Assembly: GCA_009602725.1 (NCBI GenBank)
Contig: WELB01000039.1
Location: 822,196-848,246, forward strand
Direction of reading: 5' to 3'
Source: Spirogloea muscicola
Lineage: Eukaryota; Streptophyta; Zygnematophyceae; Spirogloeales; Spirogloeaceae
Length of the DNA: 26,051 nt
The notes under the pieces were generated by a model that did no database searches, was not told the DNA's origin, and saw only the letters and a program-made list of their open reading frames with translations. Shown here one piece after another: positions 9,207-16,491 of this stretch (position 1 is its first letter; the number at the start of each line of letters is the position of its first letter). Position numbers and translations under genes: made by a program.

Positions 9207-10726
9207 TCAAGTACCTGACACGACTTTGCTGGACGTTGCCTGCACCTTGGACCTCCGCCCCACTCTGTGCTTGGATCGCCACTCGTCCTGCTCCCAATCA
9301 TAGTACATCCAATGCCTCCGGACAAATCGCAAGAGCATCTCCTGCCGCAATGTCAGGTCACCTTTGTATACACTGCTTGCAGCCCCTTCAGCTGCACACA
9401 GTGGCACCACATTCCAGGACTCCTCCTTGCAACCGACGACCTTGAACTCCTTGTATGTTGCGTAGTAGGGCGCATAGTCCCAGTTAGCCTTGACACGGCC
9501 ACCTTGCGTAGCCCAATTGGAGGCCTCCCAGATGCTACCAATTATATACATAGGCAGTGTGGGGTACAATCCTACTGTGTTATCCTTCTTCACCTCTCTT
9601 ATTGGGATGCCATCCACAAACCACCTGCCGAGGGTTTCCAGCTTACAAAATATATCAGGATTTACAATAGAAGATGCATAGATGCTGCATCAGTATATCA
9701 AAGGCATGCTTTTGCTAAGAAAACCATCCCTTTGGCAGCAACTGGTGCTTCCACTTGCATTGTTCATTTGACACGAGAATAAGTGCCAACAGCAGGCCAC
9801 AACCTGGTGTGTAGAGGCTTGGTCCACAATTATGGGGACCACTTACACAATGTGGTGTGCAGTGTATGTGATGGTGTACTCGTGATAACCGGCCGCTGGG
9901 TCAAACCAAAGGTTCACACGCTCCTCATGGTCACCTATGCCGCCAGCATACCAGTTGGTCTGCAGCGAGATGCCGGCGGAGGTTGTGTTGCCCAGGAATT
10001 CCATGTCGATTTCATCGTGCAGATCCACTTTTTGCTTGGTCCACAGCGGGTCCCACTTTGAACCCATCTGCAGCAGGTGTAGAACAACACTATCACATGA
10101 TCCTCTAGGTACAATCGTCTCACGATCTGCAAGGCTCTTGCTGGTGACTGACAAGTGGGACAGACAGATGGTTGGCTTACATAAAACGCAATAACAACGC
10201 CTGCTGTGAAGCCCGGCGGCAACCGGATCTTCGCACTGAAGGTCCCGTAATAGTATGTCTGGAGGGAACTGAAGCCGCAGCCTGCGACATCACCCGCAAC
10301 ATAATATTCGAGGGCAATATCACGGCTCAGTAAAGGCAGCCCTCGCTTTGCCCAGCAACGCGAACTACGACAGTGCCACGCTAGCCGCTCGGCTTGCCAG
10401 CCCATTGGGCCCTCCCGCGAGCTTTGTGCAACGCCATGCCGTCTCGCGTGCGCTCAGCATTCTCCACAAGCAAGCCCCGCTGCTCAAGTCCTTGGCAAGT
10501 AGGCGTGGGAGAGCTCACCGGCCTTCTTGGTGAGCCGCAGCGCGATGACGGAGCGGTCCTCCCGCAAGCGCTCCATGCTGCTCGGATTCCACGTCGCCCG
10601 GAAGTAGTCGTCCCAGGCGATGCCGGCGGCAGCGGGCAGCGGCCCCGTCTCCGTCCTGGCCACCGCTCCCAGAGCCAGGAGCCACGCCGCCGCCACCGCC
10701 GCCACTGCGGCCGTGCCGGGCGCCAT
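9207..10726 (-). CDS. XTH: Xyloglucan endotransglucosylase/hydrolase-type GH16 enzyme, secreted
   Basis: Four minus-strand exons, 10726-10519, 10281-10181, 10067-9847 and 9624-9207, give 315 aa (family about 280-300). Residues 1-25 form a signal peptide (MAPGTAAVAAVAAAWLLALG). GCGFSSLQTYYYGTFSAKIRL and PPGFTAGVVIAFY follow. The catalytic motif HDEIDMEFLGN lies at 120-130: Glu122 is the nucleophile and Glu126 the acid/base by family rule. A sequon NTT at 130-132 is at the position usually glycosylated in XTHs. LWFDP, YTITYTAHHIVWFVDG and ASNWATQGG are typical. The C-terminal XET_C region includes VRRHWMYYDW at 278-287. XTHs cut and rejoin, or hydrolyse, xyloglucan and related wall glucans in the apoplast. 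Donor specificity cannot be read from sequence. Exon 1 is very GC-rich and starts 31 bases from an assembly gap. Confidence 0.93.
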
Positions 10727-10757
10727 GCCGGGCCGCCGGCGCGTCAGCGGCGCGCCA

Positions 10758-11394
10758 NNNNNNNNNNNNNNNNNNNNNNNNNNNNNNNNNNNNNNNNNNN
10801 NNNNNNNNNNNNNNNNNNNNNNNNNNNNNNNNNNNNNNNNNNNNNNNNNNNNNNNNNNNNNNNNNNNNNNNNNNNNNNNNNNNNNNNNNNNNNNNNNNNN
10901 NNNNNNNNNNNNNNNNNNNNNNNNNNNNNNNNNNNNNNNNNNNNNNNNNNNNNNNNNNNNNNNNNNNNNNNNNNNNNNNNNNNNNNNNNNNNNNNNNNNN
11001 NNNNNNNNNNNNNNNNNNNNNNNNNNNNNNNNNNNNNNNNNNNNNNNNNNNNNNNNNNNNNNNNNNNNNNNNNNNNNNNNNNNNNNNNNNNNNNNNNNNN
11101 NNNNNNNNNNNNNNNNNNNNNNNNNNNNNNNNNNNNNNNNNNNNNNNNNNNNNNNNNNNNNNNNNNNNNNNNNNNNNNNNNNNNNNNNNNNNNNNNNNNN
11201 NNNNNNNNNNNNNNNNNNNNNNNNNNNNNNNNNNNNNNNNNNNNNNNNNNNNNNNNNNNNNNNNNNNNNNNNNNNNNNNNNNNNNNNNNNNNNNNNNNNN
11301 NNNNNNNNNNNNNNNNNNNNNNNNNNNNNNNNNNNNNNNNNNNNNNNNNNNNNNNNNNNNNNNNNNNNNNNNNNNNNNNNNNNNNNNNNNNNNN
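10758..11394. other. Assembly gap (637 Ns)
   Basis: An unbroken run of N directly upstream of the XTH start codon and just beyond the 3' end of the retroelement relic. The XTH promoter and leader are missing from the window, and the length may be an estimate, not a measurement. Open frames running through it are meaningless. Confidence 0.99.
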
Positions 11395-11411
11395 AAGCAG
11401 CTACGAATCAC

Positions 11412-13115
11412 TCAGTAACCTCTGCTAAGCAGCCGCAGGTCGGAGATGCTAGGCTCGTTGAAGTGGGTCCCCTGGCCAGAGCCAGAGGCAGCAGCGAGGG
11501 CTCTGCCGGCACGAAGGTGCATCGCCCGGGCCATAGACCTCTGCAGCGAGACGGCCAGGCGCATTCGATACACTTGCGCCAGCGACCCGGCTGCAGGAAA
11601 GTCTACCGGCTCCCCATGGAAGCGACGGGCGATGGTGTGGCGGGCGAGCTGGGTGAGCAGCTCGAGCCACCGAGCGCCCAGCGCCCCATGGGTATCAATA
11701 ACCAACGGGAAGAACTCGTCTTACCGCGGATGGTCTGCGTACTTCAGCTCTTTAGCCCGCGCAGCGCAGGCGACCGCATACCCAGCCTTGGAGGCACATT
11801 GAGCTGGGTGTGAGCGGTCGTAGACATCAGTGGTCACCACGTCCAGGAGAAGACGTGGCCCGCCGGCCTGGGGGGTGGCCACCAGGTCCACACGCCCGGC
11901 GTGGAGACCGTCGGCCCTTTCCTGGATCGGCATGATGCCGGAGTGCTCCGCTGCCACGGAGAAGCCAGCCTCGAACAGGATGCCATGCATCACATCGCGG
12001 AGGCGGTCGTGGGCCGCTGTCCGTTCTCCGCTGTGGGAACAGCGCAGAACATGAGCAGCCAGCTCTCCACGCTCGGCCCCGCGCTAGCCACACTCACATT
12101 GACGCACACCCTGGAGACATGGCGGCGGTAGGCCTAGGAGCCGGAGGACGGCACTGCGGAATACCTCGTCCAGGAGAGTGAGGGCGTCGTTGAGGGGGAG
12201 GGCCTGGAGCCACGCCGCTGCCCCTGGGGAAGAGGCCGAGTAGAGTCTCGCGCGCCCGCGCAGGTCGGCCTCGGGGAGCTGCAGCACGGCGGTGGTGTAG
12301 GCGGCCTTGTCGACCACGGCCGCGATGCGCGCTTGGACGCGCAGGTCAGCGGTGTGCGCGAGGTGCGCAGAGGAGACCGCCTGGCCTGCCAGGTCTGGGT
12401 GCGCCGCGAGCAACTCCTGGTGGCCGGAGCGAAGCGACACCTGGAACGGCAGCGGGCCCATGTCGACCTCCACCACCGCCTGCTCCAATGCACGCCGGCC
12501 GTGGACCATGAAGCACTGGGCCACGGAGGCGGCAGTCTGCGCCCAGCTGCCGAGGTATGCCGCCCAGCAAGAACGGGTGAGCGGGCGCAGGCCGAGACAC
12601 CGTGGCTGAGGGGTAGCGCCGCCTGGTGGATAGCGGCTGGCGACTGGAGGAAGCCCTGGTGGCGGACCAGGGCCGCCAAGCTCGCCACCACGCCTGCATC
12701 AAAATCTGCATACGCCACCAACGCCCCTGGAGACGGCGGAGTGGCCTGCGTCAAGTACTGGGGCCGCTGCTCAATTGCCTTGGTCAACATGGCCAACGAC
12801 AGCTGCATGTCGTCCAGCTCGGGAAGCCGGGCCGCAGGCTGAAGATGCTCCCCAAGGTGGGCTCGCAGCTGCCCCTCCACGAAGGACGGCGCGCCGATGG
12901 GGACCCCCAGCAGGGTGAAGCCATCTGCTGGAGTCTGGCAGCCGGTGGGCAGCGTCAGGGTGGGTGGGAGGCCGCAGGGAGACCAAGCCGCGCACTTTGA
13001 CGCCCGGGTGGACAAGCCGAGGGTGGCCAGCTGCAGCTCAAAGGTGATGAAGGCCGCCGCCACGTCTTCCGGAGGGCCGACTATGGTGGTGTCGTCCGCG
13101 AAGGAGGGGAGTATA
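11412..13115 (-). mobile_element. 5'-truncated, broken retroelement: reverse transcriptase end plus nuclease-like C-terminus
   Basis: Minus-strand sequence from 13115 starts just before the reverse transcriptase catalytic motif FADD (13102-13091, in place of YADD) and continues FADDTTIVGPPEDVAAAF, then a thumb-like region (GFTLLGVPIGAP). Around 12590 the frame shifts, and homologous-looking sequence continues in another frame to about 12084. A further shift leads to an HVLRCSHSGERTAAHD segment, which resembles the His/Cys region of such proteins. The C-terminal domain contains RVDLVATP, LLLDVVTTDV, AARAKELKYADHP and EFFPLVIDTHG, reminiscent of PD-(D/E)XK restriction-like nucleases of some retroelements. 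It ends SDLRLLSRGY and stop. A TAA at 11723-11721 interrupts the nuclease-like domain where the second copy (13385-13740) has GAA. With the RT fingers missing, two or more frameshifts and a stop, it is a dead copy. The nuclease assignment is inference. Confidence 0.82.
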
Positions 13116-13177
13116 GGGCGTCACATCAAGTAGCCACATTCTTTGCGCTGCATTGCTTGCACTTTCTGCATTTTCTG

Positions 13178-13250
13178 CCTGAAGAATGTATTGGCTTGAA
13201 TTGGCCTCGCTTCAATTTCATGCGCACCGCGCGCCTTCTCTCTCTCTTCA
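13178..13250 (+). repeat. Module B repeat, copy 2
   Basis: Begins GCCTGAAGAATGTATTGGC and runs through GAATTGGCCTCGCTTCAA and ATGCGCACCGCGCGCC to a CT-rich end. It closely matches the copies at 2336, 13784 and 15868. It starts about 60 bases beyond the truncated 5' end of the antisense retroelement relic. Confidence 0.75.
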
Positions 13251-13384
13251 TGAGATGTGCTTGCCTATGTACTTGGCCATGTTGGCCTTCCATTGTTTCA
13301 AATACACGACAATGTTCTCTTTCTATGGGCGAGCTTTGTCTTCTGTTTCGGGCTGGCTTTTCACTGCCCTTGCCCCCATTAGGC

Positions 13385-13740
13385 TGGGTATGCGGTCGCC
13401 TGCGCCGCTCGGGCTAAGGAGCTCAAATACGCCGATCATCCGCGCGAAGACGAGTTCTTCCCGCTGGCTATTGACACGCCTGGGGCGTTGGGCGCTTGGT
13501 GGCTCGAGCTGCTCAACCAGCTCAACCAGCGAAAAGCTCGCTCGCCACGCCATCGTCCGCCGCTTCCATGGGGAGCCGGTGGACTTTCCTGCTCGACCTG
13601 CTGGCCAGGCTTGCGCGGCACGCTGTGTCCCGCAGGCGCGGTGAGCCGGTGAGCTGGCCGACTTTAACGCCGCTGGCTCGTGGGCTCAAGTCTATCGTAT
13701 GAGATTGTCGGTCTCCCTCCACCTTAGGCACCTTAGTTTC
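13385..13740 (+). mobile_element. Retroelement C-terminal nuclease-like fragment, opposite strand copy
   Basis: Plus-strand sequence repeats the C-terminal domain of the element at 11412-13115: AARAKELKYADHPR, then EDEFFPLAIDTPGALG, then WLELL. It keeps the Glu codon where the other copy has a stop. After about 13510 the reading frame shifts, and a partly duplicated segment follows (two similar blocks around 13555-13580 and 13600-13680), ending near a QVYRMRLSVSL-like stretch. The copy is inverted relative to 11412-13115 and starts abruptly after a hairpin copy at 13350-13369. Not functional. Confidence 0.75.
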
Positions 13741-13783
13741 GGTCTCCGTGTTATGTAGCCCTCTTTAGTCTGCCCGAGACTCT

Positions 13784-13850
13784 GCCTGAATAATGTATTT
13801 GCTTGAATTGGCCTCCATTCAATTTCATGCGCCCCGCGCGCCTTCTCTCC
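13784..13850 (+). repeat. Module B repeat, copy 3
   Basis: Starts GCCTGAATAATGTATTTGC and contains GAATTGGCCTCCATTCAA and ATGCGCCCCGCGCGCC. It lies between two retroelement C-terminal fragments, so module B is interleaved with the retroelement pieces and is probably part of the same composite repeat. Confidence 0.75.
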
Positions 13851-14075
13851 AGCGGTCCCTGGCCCAAGCCTTGCATCTGCCTGGCTTCAACGCCGCCAGT
13901 TCGCTTGCACAAGTCTTCCGCATTCGCCTGGCAGTATCGCTTCAACGCTCCCTTGCCCACGCCGTCTAACGCGAGCAGGCCGTGCTATGGCCGCCGCCTC
14001 TGGGTCGCGGCGGAGTGCCTCGTTTCCTTCAGCCAGCTATTCCGACCTGACGTTGCTCACTCGCGGGTACTGAGC
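13851..14075 (+). mobile_element. Retroelement tail fragment (LAQV segment and SDL-LLTRGY end)
   Basis: An AASSLAQVFRIRLAVSLQRS-like segment with its own TAA ends near 13970, matching AAGSLAQVYRMRLAVSLQ of the longer relic. About 70 bases further, YSDLTLLTRGY and a stop end near 14072, matching the element's terminal residues. The sequence between is rearranged. Confidence 0.7.
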
Positions 14076-14162
14076 TTCCCTTTGCATTGTCGTGTGTCTT
14101 TTGCCGTGGTTTGTAGTGTAATCACTTTTTGGCACCTCTTTCTTTGGCTTTGGACATTGTCC

Positions 14163-14191
14163 AAGAGGGGCTGGCTTTGCCAGCCCCTCTT
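14163..14191 (+). repeat. Perfect 13-bp stem-loop, best copy of the family
   Basis: AAGAGGGGCTGGC at 14163-14175 pairs perfectly with GCCAGCCCCTCTT at 14179-14191 around a TTT loop. It is followed by CTATGGGCGAGC, which also accompanies the copies near 1530, 2175, 13325 and 14775. It lies between two retroelement-tail units, in what would be the 3' untranslated region of the upstream unit. Confidence 0.92.
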
Positions 14192-15400
14192 CTCTATGGG
14201 CGAGCACCATCTTCTTTTCATGCATCTGCGTGCTGGCCGTGCTCTCGCTGCAGCCTCCGGCTTTCGTCAGGGGGATACTTTTCCGGCAGCTAGTCTGTCG
14301 GATCTGAGGCTCCTCGCTCGTAACTACTGAGTGGTCCATCCTCCCCCCGTTCTGACATAGCTTCTTCAGGCCCATCGTAGCTGCTAAGCGTTTTTTGGCC
14401 CCTTCGCACTTCTGTCAATTCATTTCGGGCTGGCTTTTCACAGCCCTTGCCCCCATTGAGAGTGCCACTTCCTCCTGCAGCCGGGTCGCTGGCGCAAGTT
14501 ACCGTATGCGCCTGGCCGTCTTGCTGCAGCGGTCCATGGTCCGCGCTCTGTAATCGTGTGCCGGCAGAGCCCTCGCTGCTGCCTCTGGCTCTGGTCAGGG
14601 GACCCACTTCCAGGAGCCTAGCTTCTCTGACCTGCGCCTGCTTCGCAGGGGGTACTGAGTGATACGTAGCTGCTTTGTTTCTGTGTGCTTGTCTTTCTTA
14701 GCGCTTCTCCTGGCCCCCTTCTCGTACTTTATTCATTCTTTTTTGGGCTGGCTTGTCCAGCCCCTGTCCTTAATGGGCGAGCCCTTTCTTCGTTGGGAGC
14801 CACGTCTACTTTGACTTGCAGTTACTAACTCGTGGATACTAAGAGCCCCCTTGCTGCCGGCTTAGCAATCAGTATCTTGCTTTTTACGCCATCCGGCCCC
14901 TCCGTACCTTGTCCATTCTTTTGGGCTGGCCTCTCACAGCCACCTGTCCATTTGGAAGCTCTGTTCTTTCTTCTTTCTGACGGTCCCAGGCTCATGCAGT
15001 GCTATGCGGGCAGGCCGCACTTTGGCTGCTACTTCTGGGTCTCATTGGCGTGCCTCTTTTCACCCTCTAGCTATTCCGACCTGCACTTACTGACCGGAGG
15101 TTACTGAGAGCCTACTTGCTGACGTCTTAGCAATTAGTATCTTGCTTCCTGCGCCATCCGGCCATTTCAGACCTTGTCCATTCTTTAGACTGGCCTCTCA
15201 CAGCCACCGCTGTCAACTTGGAGCACTGTTCTCTTTTCCAGCTGCAAATAACTCCGACCTGTGACTGCTGATTCGCGATCACTAAGCTCCCATCTGCTGT
15301 AGTCTCTTGCATAGCTGTGTGATATTGGCACCTTCGGCACTTCGGACCTTGAGCACATTCATTATGTATGAATGTGCTCACTCGTGGGTATTTCAGTCCT
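14192..15400 (+). repeat. Tandem array of retroelement 3'-end units with stem-loops
   Basis: Successive units each carry the protein's terminal residues and then noncoding DNA with a GGGCTGGC hairpin. The tails read SDLRLLARNY-stop (14330), SDLRLLRRGY-like with the frame shifted by one (14655), DLQLLTRGY-stop (about 14841), SDLHLLTGGY-stop (15107), SDL-stop-LLIRDH-stop (about 15285) and NVLTRGYF (about 15395). Hairpins lie at 14427-14446 (6-bp stem), 14745-14763 (7-bp stem, CTTGT loop), 14924-14941 and about 15190-15208. The segments at about 14840 and 15104 are direct repeats with a period near 264 bases (both contain CTTAGCAAT, AGTATCTTGC and CGCCATCCGGCC). All units are decayed and none could encode more than the last 40-100 residues of the element. 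Confidence 0.78.
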
Positions 15401-15464
15401 GTTCCGGTTGTATTCTGTACCAATTGCCTTAGCCCCTCATGGAAATATCTCTTCACTCACAAGT

Positions 15465-15867
15465 TGTGCACTGGCTTGCTTTAGATCCCTCTCGTTTGAT
15501 GCCCACCACGCGCATCAAAACATTCTCTATAGCGGGGGGGTCCTTTGTCTCACCAGACGTGGTGACTATGGTCGTTTGTAAAGCACACCAACCCCTTCTA
15601 ATCAGCTTCTTTGTCGTCTTGCGCCTGCTGCTCTTGTTGCTGAGCGGCCATATTTTTCGTGGTCAATTGCTTTCCTGTTGTCACTTGCAGCGCTTCCAAG
15701 CTTTGGCTACTCATCAGCGTGCTGGGCGCGCACTATTCAGGCTACTGGCTTGCTTTGGCCTCCCTCATGTTATACGCACCGCGCACCTTCCCAGCGATGG
15801 CAGTACTCTGGCGTCCCAAGTCAGACTGTCAGATCTTTATGTGCTCTCTCGTGCTCGCTCTAGACTC
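15465..15867 (+). repeat. Degenerate repeat remnants
   Basis: Fragments resembling the previous units continue: two module-B-like stretches (near 15468 and 15741, each with GGCTTGCTTT and CGCACC-type words) and a SDLYVLSRARS tail near 15825-15860. Divergence is high, so the boundaries are approximate. No gene is supported. Confidence 0.5.
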
Positions 15868-15945
15868 TGCCTGAACAATGTATCGGCTTGAATTGGCCTC
15901 CATTTCATTTCATGCGCCCCGCGCGCCTTCTCTCTCTTTGCTTTC
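15868..15945 (+). repeat. Module B repeat, copy 4
   Basis: Starts GCCTGAACAATGTATCGGC and contains GAATTGGCCTCCATTTCA and ATGCGCCCCGCGCGCC followed by a CT run. It is closest to copy 3. A weaker copy follows directly at about 15960-16003, so the module may be tandem here. Confidence 0.75.
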
Positions 15946-16187
15946 CTGCAAACAGGTGTACTGGCAAGCCTTGGCCTCCCTCTCGTTTCCTGCGCACCGC
16001 GTGCCGTTAACATGGGTACAAGTCCTTCTTCAGGCGGCTTCTGCTAACTACCTTAGCCCTACTTGGCATATGGCTTCGCTTTGTGTAGCCCCATGGTTGT
16101 CACAGAGGCGTGCAGCATGCCTGTCGTTCTTCCGGTGCCGCGTGTCACCTGTATGAGCTCAGGCCCATGTGCTCTGCACCCGAAATA

Positions 16188-16201
16188 AAAATAGCTATTT
16201 T
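16188..16201. other. AAAATAGCTATTTT palindrome in the aminopeptidase upstream region
   Basis: A perfect 14-base palindrome about 290 bases before the proposed aminopeptidase start. It could be a protein-binding site or chance. Between 16004 and 16491 I see only this, one weak hairpin-family fragment near 16226-16251 and an AT-rich stretch (CATAAAACACTTTAAAG) about 60 bases before the ATG that could serve as core promoter. Confidence 0.3.
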
Positions 16202-16491
16202 CAACGTGAAGCAATGGTGTGAGATGCCAGCCCCTGCGGGCGAGCTTCTGGATGAGGGGGCGGGGCTTGGAACGTGCCTTTCTTACATACGGTCACCGGG
16301 CAGCGACTGCAGACCCGCTGCTACTGAGCGCAACGGTATAAGCCGGAGGCGGCCTACATGTGTACATGTGCTTGCACTTCCGGACTTTGGACTGCTCTCT
16401 CGTGCCGTCATACAATCAGTTTACATAAAACACTTTAAAGTTACTGCTCCTCCCGAAGGCGAGCAGCGGGACGTGCGCGGCGTCGCCCGAC

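Noticed and set aside
8947-9297. Minus-strand frame after the XTH stop, possible extra exon
   Set aside because: The XTH protein already has its complete C-terminal block and a stop at 9207; this frame has no XTH similarity and fits 3' untranslated sequence.
10394-11813. Long open frames of 298-397 codons crossing the N gap
   Set aside because: They consist mostly of unknown residues; the flanks belong to the XTH first exon and the antisense retroelement relic.
13157-13644. 152-codon plus-strand frame as a host gene
   Set aside because: It joins a module B repeat to an out-of-frame retroelement fragment; neither part looks like a host protein.
14163-14191. GC-rich hairpin as a bacterial-type terminator
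   Set aside because: The context is eukaryotic and repetitive, there is no following T run, and the hairpin recurs as part of a retroelement-derived family.
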